Below, piece after piece: positions 32,640 to 47,224 of a DNA stretch of 64,000 bases. A program made the position numbers and the translations under genes. The DNA is taken from positions 434,001-498,000 of the forward strand of contig WBMQ01000006.1 in the NCBI GenBank assembly GCA_016630905.1, in the 5' to 3' direction. The stretch's first letter is position 1, and each line of letters opens with the position of its first letter. The stretch comes from Capillidium heterosporum. Lineage: Eukaryota; Entomophthoromycota; Entomophthoromycetes; Entomophthorales; Capillidiaceae. Under the pieces are notes generated by a model. It did not search any database. It saw only the letters and a program-made list of their open reading frames with translations, and was not told the DNA's origin.

Positions 32640-33948
32640 GAGAAAGCAATAATCAATATTGGTAGTAGTATGTCGTAGATATAGAAAAAGTTAACCGGAA
32701 CTTTTGTATGGAATTTATCGCAGATAAGTAAATATAAATCTTTCCCTTCAAGAGATTGATAGAGTTTTTGTTGGTTGTTATAGGGAGAGCCGGTCTCGAA
32801 GTAGCTAAACTAAAGAAGTATGCTTTTACAATTGCGCTACTCGATCGGTTTATATATTACTTTCGATCAAGGTGAAGGGGTTCACTAATTTAACTAATTA
32901 CCCAAGTATCAGATAAATATATACATTCAAATACAAAACTATGTATTCTTTACAGCTTGTATTAGAGTAAACCCGCAGAAAATGATATTACATATAGTGA
33001 AAGCATATATGTTTTAGATTAACAAAACCAACACAATAGTGAAATTAATTGCTGATAGGAACTTCCACCACTTTTAATTTTTCTAAAGTGTATAGGATGG
33101 ATTCTACTAAAGTAAGAACCATACTTTACAGACTGAGGGTTTAGCTATATAAGCATCATATGACATGCGCGCCAGTATGCAAGTTTTAATTATAGGTGTC
33201 GGGAGTAGGGAGTCCGATACTACGGGTAACTTTATAGCAGTAACTGATGGATAACAAATTTATGTGGCTCGTGGGACTGTATTAATTTCCAATATAATTA
33301 TAGACTAAAAAATCTTTCAATATTTGTACTTGAAAAACATATGCTATTCAATCCAATGTTTAGCATTCTCTTCCTATACACCTATACAAACTTTTTTATG
33401 TAACTATGATGGTTTCCATACCAAAACATCTGAATGAACCCGATCCATCAGATTTTCAGCCATGTCAGCAATTGTTGTGGTAATTAAAGGTACAACTTAT
33501 ACCCCAGTTTTTACTGGATGCTTGAAACGTACATCCATCAATTTAAAGTCGGCATGACCAGATCAAATGTCGTCAGTTGCAAAGGTAGTCAACTAAAACT
33601 ATGGATGTGGTTGCCAAAGTTGGTCTACAAGTCTATTCACATGGACGACTGGAGCTTACAGGTTCAAGCTCAAATGCATAGCCCTGCAACCAAGCTTATA
33701 CATGTTGTAATGAGGTCAAGTGATTTTAATTTATGACCTGTTTATAAATAGGCACCCAATTATCCTTAGCAATTTCAAAAAGTATGCAAACTTCATTGGT
33801 AGCTGTCGATCAACCTGGCTTTAAGCAGGTCATCGGTCCCAAACCTAAATTAAGACTTTTATGTAGAAGTTGCTAAAATATAAAGCTAGACCGCAACTTC
33901 TATTCAACAGCTTTTAACCTTTCATCCACAGTTTCCAACTTTTCCAAT
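32640..33948. other. Intergenic, nothing recognised
   Basis: TATA-like AATATAAAG at about 33,874 belongs to the gene at 33,949. The open frame 33,518-33,736 has no supporting feature. Confidence 0.4.
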
Positions 33949-34716
33949 ATGTGTCAAAACCAAGAGTTAGTACGACGTGACAATGGCTCCAAAACTTCAG
34001 CTGAAGCAGCTGTAAAATCAGTACGCCAAGGCTTAAAAGACATCGACGGCGGCAAGCAACCTGGCGACATTGAGGTTTTAGTCAACGCCAAATTCCAAAC
34101 CCCAGGCACCTTACACATGATGGTAGGAGCTTCACCACCCATAACCTTAACTTCTAAATCCAAAGATCAAGATGTAAGCCAAACTGTAACTTACACAGCC
34201 AGAATGGCCATTATGGAGGCCACCTATTACAACAAGGATGATCCTGTCTGTCTCAACGAAATTAGTTTCACATCCAAAGTCACACCAGGTGCCCAGTTGA
34301 AGTTAACATACCCTCTAGTCGACTACTGTCAGCTCGATATGGGAGATACCAAAAACCAGTGTATCAAGTTCGATACCAAAGATAAGTTGGATGTCATTTT
34401 GAATAGATTCAACGACTGCAATAAGGAAACTTCAAATGATTATGAGAAGATTGCCAATTGCTTCTGTAAGGCGTTTATCGTCAAGAAAGCCAATTCCGAT
34501 ACTAAATCTTCGTCGGATGTTAGTGATTCGAGTTCGGAAACCAAGTCGAGTACTAGTGTAGAGTCGGAAACTAGTAGTGTTCCAAGTTCGAAGCCTAGTA
34601 GTGGAGCCAACACGTTGGCAACTGGTTCAACTTCCAATTCCTTGCCTATAGCTCCTAACTTTGTCTCACTGTTCGTACTTTTACTTTTCTTTTATGTCTT
34701 GCGGTTTAAGCATTAG
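33949..34716 (+). CDS. Surface protein with Cys-containing domain, Ser-rich stalk and hydrophobic C-terminus
   Basis: 255 residues: a soluble domain (about 1-185) with several cysteines (YYNKDDPVCL, DYCQL, NQCIKF, NDCNK, NCFCK), a Ser/Thr/Glu stalk (about 186-225), and a hydrophobic end (FVSLFVLLLFFYVLRFKH). The tail and stalk look like a GPI or tail-anchored surface protein, and the paired cysteines suggest disulfides outside the cytosol. Yet the only in-frame ATG after the TATA box gives a hydrophilic N-terminus with no signal peptide. The leader may lie on an unseen upstream exon or be lost. The LVRR at residues 7-10 resembles a Kex2-type processing site. No family recognised. Confidence 0.6.
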   Translation: MCQNQELVRRDNGSKTSAEAAVKSVRQGLKDIDGGKQPGDIEVLVNAKFQTPGTLHMMVGASPPITLTSKSKDQDVSQTVTYTARMAIMEATYYNKDDPVCLNEISFTSKVTPGAQLKLTYPLVDYCQLDMGDTKNQCIKFDTKDKLDVILNRFNDCNKETSNDYEKIANCFCKAFIVKKANSDTKSSSDVSDSSSETKSSTSVESETSSVPSSKPSSGANTLATGSTSNSLPIAPNFVSLFVLLLFFYVLRFKH

Positions 34717-34779
34717 TTATTTTGAAGTGATAGCTTCGATGACTTTTGATGTACTGGTATAAATAAATATTTTATTTTT

Positions 34780-35887
34780 ATATAGTTCTAAATACACATT
34801 TATATTATATCCAGTTAACTAGCTTTGGAATGAATACCCATTATTTTATGATATAGATGGATAGGTAAATACCTATGCTCCAATGTATTTTCAATATTAT
34901 CTTGGTCGAGTTTAATGCTTTCAAATTACATTTACTATTATTCACTAACAAGATACTTTAATATACAGGACTACTGTAACTAAAATCTGCATTTTACAAG
35001 CCTACGAACTATTGTTAGGCAAATAAAGTTTGATTTACATTTCTTGAGCTCTGATAATATATACGTCAGAAATAAATATTAATAGTAGAAATTATATTCT
35101 ATAGTTTCTAGCTAAAACTAGTGAACGGCAATGAGGAGGCCAGGTTTATATTTTATGGGTTTAAAAGGTCTGTAAGATAGTAAACATTCACCATCTATTA
35201 GATAAAATGATGGCGAAGAAATTCCAGTACTATTAAATAGGTTTAAAGTACACCGCAGTCAATGTAACCTATCGTAGTTAGCTTATAGTGGCATTCTAAG
35301 TACAATGCCAATTTTTAATAGCCATGAAACTTGGGCTATAAAAGAGCCAAGTTCGATAACAAAATCATGCTAAAGTAACTCGAATATTCTTGCTACTTTT
35401 TACAAGCAGCTTTGACTGATTTGAGGCTAATGCAAAGAAAACTACGCAAACTCAAAGGTAAAAGTCAATGTACTAAACTTTAGTCACCTAAACCTGTATA
35501 AGTTGGCATATTCATCACTTTATATCAACATTTTATCAACTGATCTGACAGCTAGAAGCCTTCACGTCCAACTCCTTTGACGATAAAAAGTGACTCATTG
35601 GGTCCAGATCAATATAAACTACGCTTTACCCCAATCAAGCAATCCGCTGATGAAATTACGAAATCTTCAAAGAAATCCCAAAAAATTTAATTATTGGAGA
35701 GATGACTTTCTTGAAGCGATTGACAACGCAGTTCCTAACTACTAATTTATCCCTTAGGTAATCAATATATCTAACTATCAAAGTCTATATAAAGCCCAAC
35801 CTATATCAAACTTTGTAAACTTATCTACTCAAAAACTTTAGATACCCCCAACCTACTTCAATTTTTTACTGCACCAAAGTTAAAATC
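34780..35887. other. Intergenic, nothing recognised
   Basis: Holds the CysRS promoter at its right end (TATATAAAG near 35,788). No other feature seen. Confidence 0.4.
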
Positions 35888-38691
<2,804 letters not shown>

Positions 38692-39855
38692 ATTGGAAGT
38701 TTGTCAAAGTTTTGGAAGCTAAGAATTCACTACTTTCCAATAAAGCTAGAATGCTTTCAAATTACCAAACCCATAGCTGCTAACTCGTGTTGGACTTACA
38801 AATCAATATTTTTCTAATGAGTAGGGTTAGTTAGGTATATAATGAGGCTAATTCTTTTATATTTGAACTGGTGGGTTCGAATAAGTGGGATACAAGACCT
38901 AGTAGCTTTAGTTTTCAGTACACGTTTATATACTATCAATTATGATTTTTTAACTTGGAGATATTGGCTTTAATGAATGGCGTTTTATTAAAGACAGCCT
39001 GTTTCTCCTACTAGATGGTGCTATTGCATTTTGGTTTGATATGTAAATTTCAAAACTCAAATGTCACTATCCCCTTCCTTCAAACCTCACTATTGAGGAG
39101 CTAATGGTTTTGCTAACTGGAGTTAGATGAAGACACTCATGCTTTTTTCAGAACCAAGGCATAAGTTGGAACTACCCATTTTCTTACAGCTTTAAACACT
39201 AGTTTACACTTCTCCAACACCCTTTTTGAATAAATTGTTGAACTTTTAATTATCTTATTCGATGGGTTTGTCTAATTAAACATAGTCAATTTGGTCTTTG
39301 CTGGTTTAAAGTTTTCAGCGATAAAGTCCCTAGAAATTATCCTTGGTGGAGGGTCCTCTCATTTATCAAGATTTAAGGTCAGTACCCTAAATCTGTATAT
39401 CCAATTATGCAGGATAAAAAGCAGTTGAAAGTTTCAAACTCTATCCTACCCATAAAATATTAGACATTTCAAAACATATATATATTTATAAACTAATGAG
39501 TTGCTTGCTAAAATTCGAATTCTATCTTTATTTAACTCAACGATTCTACTAATTACGGACCATATTGATTTCATTCTACAAAGATAACAATATTGATACC
39601 CGATCTTTAGGATTCGATCCCTTCAAAAATAAAGAGTTATTTATAATATCAAGCTTATATATATACAACCCATCTAAGTTATATGTTGGGACCAAGTGCA
39701 CTGGAACCAAGATATAATAGTATAAAAAATAGCTTCAATACTTTCTAAACCTGAAGCAGTAAAAGTTTAGACTTCACTACCAAGAAAACCATATAAACAT
39801 TAAAATCGTCGCTCAAATTCAATAGTTTGAACTAATTTATCTACTTGAAACTACA
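38692..39855. other. Intergenic, nothing recognised
   Basis: No gene, RNA or repeat supported; the sequence just before 39,856 is the promoter of the PQ-loop gene. Confidence 0.4.
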
Positions 39856-40833
39856 ATGTCAGCAATTATTCGACCTTCTATTAGCCCAAGTCCTTCAACT
39901 CTAGATCCTACAACCTTGAGTCAAATATTCGGCTACCTTTCTATATTCTGCTGGGTAATGGTATTCATCCCCCAGATTATCACCAACTTCCAAGCCAAAT
40001 CCTCTACCTCCATTTCCCTTTCCTTCATTATACTTTGGGGGATAGGTGACATTTTCAACTTGGCCGGTAGCAGTTGGCCAAAATTTAGTTTGGACGACTA
40101 TACTCTTGGGCGCCTACTACTTTATTTCCGATATGATATTGCTTGGTCAGCTCCTTTACTACCGACATTATGAAAGTGTGGAAAAAATTGATGGAGCTAG
40201 TAAATTATTACATGGTGCCAATTGTACACATCCGATCAGCTACCAGAGTTTTCTTACTGAAGGTGTAGCTGAAGATGATCCTACTGGTCCTCAGAATTCG
40301 ATCTACAAGTCTAGTTTTAGGAATTGTTGCTTTGGTTTCAAGATTTCGATTTTACTTTTGTTAGCGATACCCCTACTGCTGTATTATTACTACAACGGAT
40401 TATATAGTTTCATTGGAGTTGCTTTCAACGCCAACCATATCGTAGTATGGGCTCAAATATGTGGATGGATATCAACCATCTTATTTTGCATAGCCAGTAT
40501 CCCTCAAATAATGTTGAACTATAAGAGGAAGTCTACTGAGGGGCTGTCAATGTGGATGTTTATCTTCAGTTGCATAGGTAACTTGACCCAAATTTTGGTA
40601 CTTTATCTTTTAGGTTTATATATCCACTAATTTTATTGTTCAATTTAGTCCTTAGTTACCTATAATAACGATATGTCCTATTTGATAAGTGTAACGCCTT
40701 GGATTGCTGGTGCCGCCCTACCTATCTGCTTCGAATCTGTGGTAAGTTGAATCTGCTATCTTTTATTTAAGATTAATTGGAACTCATTGTCAACTTTGTA
40801 TAGATTTTCGTGCAGTACTTTTACTACCGTTAA
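39856..40833 (+). CDS. PQ-loop vacuolar transporter, copy 1, with a 1-nt frame break
   Basis: Seven-span PQ-loop protein of the Ypq1/PQLC2 type, which in relatives exports cationic amino acids from vacuole or lysosome. Exons 39,856-40,597, 40,649-40,741 and 40,804-40,833. Seen: first PQ motif in WVMVFIPQIITNF, LWGIGDIFNLAG, second PQ motif in IASIPQIMLNYKRKST, GNLTQIL, then after splicing PWIAGAALP and a C-terminal QYFYYR. Comparison with copy 2 (42.4-43.4 kb) shows one extra base at about 40,072 (GGT AGC A GTT GGC); without it the gene is 287 codons and matches the paralogue across GDIFNLAGxxGQ. As written, translation would end at 40,173. Sequence error or recent loss cannot be told apart here. 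Confidence 0.85.
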
Positions 40834-42441
40834 AATTATATTGGAATTGATTAGAGCCTTTGGTGTCTATAGTAGCTTATTACAGCTGCGTAATATATTT
40901 GGAGATCCTTGTGTTTTGTTGAGCTATAGCTTAATAAAACTTTGTAATTTGTCAGTTTAAGAACAAGCCAAAACTTTTTATATTTTCGTGCAATTTTAGT
41001 ATATTTATACTTGCTAAAGATTAAATATAAACGTTCTACAAAAGTCTATTTGCTTAATAAAGTTGACATAAATATCCTATAGTAAATTAAAAAGCATATA
41101 TATATGAGTTAGAAACACGTATATAAAGTAGTGTTTAATAAAATACTACTTTAGTAGTGAGTTTTGATAGTATATATCTAATCTATTTCTGCTAACAATT
41201 ATCTTTAAAGATACCACAATTATTAAACATAAAATTTCATTAGTCTACCTATATTGTATTTTAGAACATTTTATATTAGCTGGTCGATCTCACCAAGTGT
41301 CTGGCTACTAGTTCGGACAAACTTGGTGAGTCCTTTGGCATGGAACATGTCATGCTTAGTCGTATTGTGGGCTAGCTAATATAGGCGGAGTAGCTTCTTC
41401 AGAACCAATAAAATACTTGAAACTTTAATTACTGCAAAGTTATTGGTTATAAATTTAAAATGTTTAGTTAAGCTGATTCAAACTTAAATCCAAAAACCCA
41501 AAAGAAAAACCTTAATAACAACCTGAAAAACCGTTCAAAAACCACTGGAAAACAGAACTCCGTCTTTCTGTGCAAGTGCCTCGATATATATATTATAGCT
41601 CGGGAGAAAAGCATAGCTTGACAACATGTAAGTGGATGCTTTCCAGTGAAAAGGGAGGGCACGTGCCCTGGTTGTAATAATCCATCACCGAAGTTAGGAT
41701 CTGAAATCAAGATTGAACAAAGATTATGTTTGTAACAGGAAATCGATCCCAGGTAAAATCAAATGAACTCGTGATTAATTAAAATGGTGGGAAATGGATG
41801 GATAGCGATTCAAAGTGTAGGAAAAAGATATAGCTTGAAATATATTATTGGGTATTAACACAATATAGACCATCTATAAAATATTTAAAACTAATAGTTA
41901 TGGCTACAATTTGTCTTTCTCCAATACCAATAAATCTAGTTTACTTTATTTTCCTCTAATCAATTTAATTTACATTTATGAGCACAATACTTTATATCCT
42001 TGTCAAAGTATTCTGTTAGATACACTACCTTTAAACTTTAAAATCTCCCTTCATCTTTCTATACATATATACCTATTGTATGTAGCACTATAGCTTTAAA
42101 ATGAACTTCCATATAAAAATGCAAAATAAATACTTTAAGCTAGAAAAATACAGAGGCATATCGAGCATAAATGATTGTATATAATGCAGCTACAAGCCTT
42201 GATTACTCTTTGAATTATATAAATATTTGTATGGCAAAGTATTCAAAGGTTGCTAAATATAAAAGCTTATACTAATTAGCTACTAAATTATATACTTGAA
42301 AACTAAAGCCTGGTAGATTAGAGACAAAACTTTACTGACAAAGGATATGCAGGTTTTAAAAAGGAAGTGATACTCTAAAATAAACAAAAGGTGTAATCAT
42401 AGTAATATGATGTGTAGTGGACGATAGCAGTTTTTCAAGCT
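40834..42441. other. Region between the convergent PQ-loop genes
   Basis: Apart from the fold-back segment at 41,273-41,382, no gene is supported. Open frames at 41,468-41,710 (minus) and 41,911-42,093 (plus) lack any protein-like feature. Confidence 0.4.
41273..41382. ncRNA. Possible structured RNA (nested inverted repeats)
   Basis: An outer 9-bp pair (ATATTAGCT with AGCTAATAT) closes about 110 nt. Inside are a 10-bp stem (41,289-41,298 with 41,321-41,330, extended by GTC/GAC) and a smaller GCATG/CATGC stem. The segment is richer in G+C than its surroundings. I match it to no known RNA family, and the strand is undecided. Confidence 0.3.
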
Positions 42442-43444
42442 CTATGCTTGGTTTTGATTATAATAATAGAATTGTCCGAAAATCTAGAAAGTTATAATCA
42501 GTTCTAAATACAACTTAAAAATAGCTATAAACTTACCACAAAATCAAAGATGAAAGGCAAGGCTGCACCAGCTAGCCAAGGTGCGATACGAATCAAGTAA
42601 GGGAGGTCATGCTCGTAGATAACTAAGGACTAATTGAAGTAGTAAAGTTAGTAACGAAACCTATTGAAAAGTAGCTTACCAAGATCTGGGTCAAATTTCC
42701 CATGCAGCAGAAGACGAACATCAGCATAGATAACCCATCGGTCGACTTGCGCTTATAATTGAGGATGATTTGGGGAACTTTAGCCATACAGAACAATATA
42801 GTCGATATCCAACCACAAACATGAGCCCACAGTACGATCTTCTTACTTCCGGAAGCGATCACTACCAAGTTGTCCGTCCCATTAAAGCACAAATACAACA
42901 CCAAAGGCACTAGCAAGAGGAGGGGGATCTGGGCTTTGAAGGACAAACCGTGGTTCCTAGGACTTGGATGGTGGATCGAATTTTGGGAGTAGGATAACTC
43001 GCTGTCGGCTGGAACTTCAATCGGTAAGCTCGTGTAGCTGATGGGTTTAGAAGAAGTGGAGGGATGTAACAGTTGGTTTGTCTCTTCAATAGCTTCTAAA
43101 TCGGACTTCAGCTTGGCTTCCAAGTACTCGTAGTAGCGGTAGTAAAGTAACTGGCTCAGTAAGATGAAATCGGAAAACAAGTAGTAGATAGCTAAAAGTA
43201 TAGTGGTCATGACTAGCCCTTGTCCAATACAGCCGGCTAGGTTGAATATGTCGCCTAGAGCCCAAAGTAAGACAAAGGGAACCGATACCGAATCGGAAGA
43301 CTTGTTCTTGTAGTTGGTAAGGATCTGGGGGATGAAGACGACAATCCAGCAGAATATAGAGATGTAGCCAAAGATCTGGCTTAAAGTGGCCGGGTCTATG
43401 ATGCTGGAGCCAAGGTTGGTGTAGGTTGGTGCCAATATGATCAT
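42442..43444 (-). CDS. PQ-loop vacuolar transporter, copy 2 (intact)
   Basis: Exons 43,444-42,680, 42,629-42,537 and 42,483-42,442 give 299 residues and seven predicted spans. Seen: first PQ motif in WIVVFIPQILTNYKNKSS, LLWALGDIFNLAG, a hydrophilic loop (about residues 110-165), second PQ motif in MAKVPQIILNYKRKSTDGLS, GNLTQIL, PWLAGAALPFIFDFV and a terminal GQFYYYN. The exon structure is the same as in copy 1, with a second exon of exactly 93 nt in both, so they arose by duplication and now lie tail-to-tail. Family role: export of Lys/Arg/His or cystine-type solutes from the vacuole with protons; substrate here is not determined. A longer frame at 43,086-43,472 in another phase is a shadow. 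Confidence 0.92.
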
Positions 43445-44233
43445 TGTAGTGTAGGTCGTATAAAGTAGTCAAGTTGCTGAGCTCTAGGCAGTGTCTCTTT
43501 ACAATCAGTTTTTATGGATGTCTAAACTTCAACTAGAATGAAATTCTTATTTTGGCGTCGAAAAGTTGGTCAAACTGACTGAGAGTTGAAATTCAGGATC
43601 TAGGTTGCAGGTTACTTAATTCCAAAACCAAACCTGTTTAAATCAGGAATGCGCTTAATTGTTTACACCTGACTGGGTTCACATTAGATAGGCCAAGAAT
43701 AGCACGCCACTTTGAAGAGCTTGACCAGAAGTCCAAATGGGTAATGGCCGATTGGCTGTATTTCCTTATGCTTCAGTGCTCCCATAGACCTGTTGGTGTC
43801 AGTTACCTACTCTAGCTAAAAGGGGTCTAAAGTTTAAACTTTTTGAGTGCTTGGACTGATATGGATCCAAAACAAGTCCAGTTCGGTTAGCTTCAACAAA
43901 TCACCTCTCAAGCCTACGCTTCTGATTGGTCCCTAATTAAATTAGGTTCACTAACTAAAAAGTTAAAACCAACCATGACTCAGATCGATTTTGAGTTTGG
44001 TATATTTATTATACTCAATTCAGCTAATTAACAATACCTATCTTTATTGCAAAAGCCAGACCCATCCCATAATTTTAAAGGTTAGAATGCCGGGTTGTGA
44101 GTAGATAATTATCTAACACCTTAAGCGCTATCCCTGATTTCTACTATTTTTATAAAGCCAAAGTAGTCAAGCTAGAAGTGTTCTTTTGAATATACGGAGC
44201 AATTTTTCACTTTTGCAAATCCACCAAGCAGTT
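43445..44233. promoter_or_regulatory. Divergent promoter region between PQ-loop copy 2 and the Zn2Cys6 gene
   Basis: The two genes start back to back with about 790 bp between them; no other gene seen. Confidence 0.45.
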
Positions 44234-46057
44234 ATGACTTACAGCAAAGTACAGATCGAACTCAACGACGGTTTGTCTCTGAATATCGGACAGCCGGCCT
44301 GCGACAACTGTTTCAAATCCAAGAAGCGATGCGACCGCAACGTTCCTTGTTCCTACTGTCTACGCAAAAAAGTGCCCTGTGAAGTCAAGAGGCCAATAAA
44401 AAAGGAGCGCAAAATGAAGGACAACAAGCAGTTTATCAGCCAAATATTCAACACCGACTTGAGCAAGGAGCGTAGTCCAAAACCAGTTAGGACCGACTTG
44501 AGTACCAACAATATCCAGATCAACACCAACAAGCATGGGCCTGTGCAACTAGTCAAAGGAAAGAAAATTTTTCGCAATTTGGATTATAGCTACTTCGAAG
44601 AAAGCAGAGAGAACAGTTCAACTCCAATTTTGTACGAGCCCGAGGTACCCTGCGTAAGCTTCCAAGTCCCCAAGTTCAACATAGCTTCGACTGCAGTGGG
44701 GGTCTTCTCTATAAGGGGGTACATCGCAATAGTCAACTCGCAAGAAGCCTACGCTAGGTTATACAACGTAAAGCCAACTCATTCCGTCTACTTATTCTCC
44801 CTCAACACTGGAGTATTGGGCCAAGTCAGCGATTACGCGGGTCAGCTCCAATTAACCAAAGTCAACCCTTTGACGTACCACGCCGATCTACTGAACTTGG
44901 CTTTCGACGCCTACTTCAAGTATCACAACGCTTTCTTCCCTCTGTTCACCAAAATGCAGTTCAAAGGCAAGAAGCGTGACTTCAACTTGAAGGCAGCTAT
45001 ATGGTTGTGTGGGTTGACCTACCTGCCATCTAGTCCCGACGTCGACAAGCTGACCGAGTACCTGCGTCATGAGCTCGAACTAGCGTTGCAACCTTCGCGT
45101 CTTCAACTCAACTTGGAATCCATCCAACTCATGTGTATCTTGTACTCGGGGCTGCGCGGACACCCGCTGGCCTTCAAGAACTCGTGTTTCCTCAACATCC
45201 TGACCTACGCCACCGCCATCGGACTACATGTACCTAACGACACCTTTAACCATAGCGACAGTATTGAGCGGTATCTGGCCTTTGCCATACTTTTAGCTTT
45301 AGATATCTCCAACTCCACCTACTTTTTGACGTGGGAATCTCTCATTGACTTGAAACCTTGTCAGCTGTACTACAGTTTGGTATCCAAAGGTGGGCTAGCA
45401 GCGGGGCATTTGGAAGAGCGCGTATTACGCAACGCGACATTGGTACTGGCCTACTATTATTTGGTCGAAGTCATGCTGTCCAGTCAGATATGCAGGCTCT
45501 TTGACCCCATCGGCAAGACGTTGACCTCACACGACACGCAGCGCCGCATGATTGAGAAGCAGCATAAGTTGGTCAACGACACTTTATTGGAGCTGCATCT
45601 CAAGCTATACGAGCTACAGAAATTAGTCCAGGACAACGTTGCTTTGGTTCAGTACCTTGAAGATATGCACAGCTTCTTGGGTATCGTCTCATCCAGCATG
45701 CAGTCCTACATAGGTATTCTCAACGGTAGGCTTAACCCTTCACTCATCAAGGTGTATACACCCTTAGTCATCAACTACATCAGCAAGGTATTGAGCTACT
45801 CCAAGGCACTTGGTGAGGATGTGCCGGCCAAGTTTAGACGTAGGGTATTTGCCACTTTTTCGGCCATGATGGCGGTGTTCGAGGTATGGACTGGCGATGA
45901 AGCTTCAATTAAGTTGCTCAGGGGATTCCAAGTTCATATGGAGCGTCTGTCCGCAGATCCCGCTATGAAGCCCAATCTCACCTACTCTTTGGGTATGTTG
46001 AGTAACACTTGCCAGGTCTTTGGTATCGATCTTTCATCCGTCCAACTGGATGAGTAG
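44234..46057 (+). CDS. Zn2Cys6 fungal transcription factor
   Basis: 607-residue intronless gene. Start at 44,234 is the first ATG of the frame. The binuclear zinc cluster is at residues 23-50: ACDNCFKSKKRCDRNVPC then SYC and PCEV, giving C-x2-C-x6-C-x5-C-x2-C-x6-C. A basic linker (KRPIKKERKMKD) follows. The middle, from about residue 200, has a fungal_trans-like helical domain (YHADLLNLAFDAYFKYHNAF, FPLFTKMQF, LKAAIWLCGLTY). The family binds CGG-type sites and activates or represses metabolic genes; its targets cannot be read from sequence. Codon use is notably richer in G/C than the neighbours, typical here of well-conserved genes. It is intact and transcribed away from PQ-loop copy 2. Confidence 0.92.
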   Translation: MTYSKVQIELNDGLSLNIGQPACDNCFKSKKRCDRNVPCSYCLRKKVPCEVKRPIKKERKMKDNKQFISQIFNTDLSKERSPKPVRTDLSTNNIQINTNKHGPVQLVKGKKIFRNLDYSYFEESRENSSTPILYEPEVPCVSFQVPKFNIASTAVGVFSIRGYIAIVNSQEAYARLYNVKPTHSVYLFSLNTGVLGQVSDYAGQLQLTKVNPLTYHADLLNLAFDAYFKYHNAFFPLFTKMQFKGKKRDFNLKAAIWLCGLTYLPSSPDVDKLTEYLRHELELALQPSRLQLNLESIQLMCILYSGLRGHPLAFKNSCFLNILTYATAIGLHVPNDTFNHSDSIERYLAFAILLALDISNSTYFLTWESLIDLKPCQLYYSLVSKGGLAAGHLEERVLRNATLVLAYYYLVEVMLSSQICRLFDPIGKTLTSHDTQRRMIEKQHKLVNDTLLELHLKLYELQKLVQDNVALVQYLEDMHSFLGIVSSSMQSYIGILNGRLNPSLIKVYTPLVINYISKVLSYSKALGEDVPAKFRRRVFATFSAMMAVFEVWTGDEASIKLLRGFQVHMERLSADPAMKPNLTYSLGMLSNTCQVFGIDLSSVQLDE

Positions 46058-47224
46058 GAGTTTGTCTACCGTGGTGGAATCTAGCTGGATAAGGTACCAT
46101 ATTTATAATCTCCCAACACTATTTTTTGTCTTTAAATGTTATATTAGTCTCACCTTTCTTTCGACCTGTACCTTGATTCAAGGTATCTATATCAAATCTA
46201 TTATATTTTAGGAACGTCTTCGACTTTCTTCACCATCCTATTTAATTTCCAATCAAAGTTTCGCTTCATCTACCAAACCCCCAATATTAAGTTTAGTTTT
46301 TTCTCAGCATGTATAATTTGATAAAAGTCAACTATCGAAGTAGTATTAAGCACTTTTATGGGATACTTCGACCTTCCAATTATTTTTACTCCACTTTTAA
46401 GTGTCCAATAAAGATAAAAGTATATGGAATTGTTTTATATTAGTTTTGATGATGTTGGTTATCTATACTGCAGATAACAAAAGGATAAAATATATGCTGA
46501 GGACCGTAGTGGATATTTAGATCAAAGGATGTTTACATAATATGTATATTAAATGATGTTTTATCTTTAATTAGCTTAGTTTAAAGTAGATATGTACATA
46601 AATTTAAACCATCCCTATTTTATTTAACTGGGTGATCAACTATAATACATATATTAAACTACAATGCCATAAACTTCAATAAACATTTTCATACACAGGT
46701 TCCCCAGCCCTATCATTATAAAACCGACTAAACATACATTGAAGAACCTTTTTCAATACCATACAATTTCTTTACACCATTCTTTCAATTAATTATCCAA
46801 CCATATTTTGTAATGGAGCAGTTCCAATCCGGTTTACATTCCTTCAGCTTCTACATTCCAAAACCTCATAATTATGTGAATGAAGCTTTCATTACACCTA
46901 AATGGAAACAAATATAGTGATCTAGTCTACTGTAGTTATAAATTTTTGCACCCTATTCCAATTTAAGTTTGCATGCTATTAGTGATATTTGTACCAAGAT
47001 GTCATAAACCTGATGAGGTATACTTTATTCCCAAATATTTTAATAGTTAGCTGGATCATTTGCCCTTCCACAATTGTAATTATGATGGAAACGGTGCTAA
47101 TATGTAAAGGTTACATTTTCAACTATATCGAAAATCATATCCCCAGAAAACTATATAAACCGAGTACCCAGCCTATACCAACATTATAAACTCAACTTTC
47201 AACTGTAAATAAAACTACAACACA
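46058..47224. other. Intergenic, nothing recognised
   Basis: Right end carries a TATATAAAC box at about 47,151-47,159 for the next gene. Confidence 0.4.

Noticed and set aside
33518-33736. Frame containing MWLPKLVYKSI, resembling MYWPKLVKTI
   Set aside because: No TATA box, element or flanking similarity to the micropeptide units; short chance likeness.
38860-38890. GGGTTCGAATAAG resembling a tRNA B box
   Set aside because: No matching acceptor stem, anticodon arm or A box upstream.
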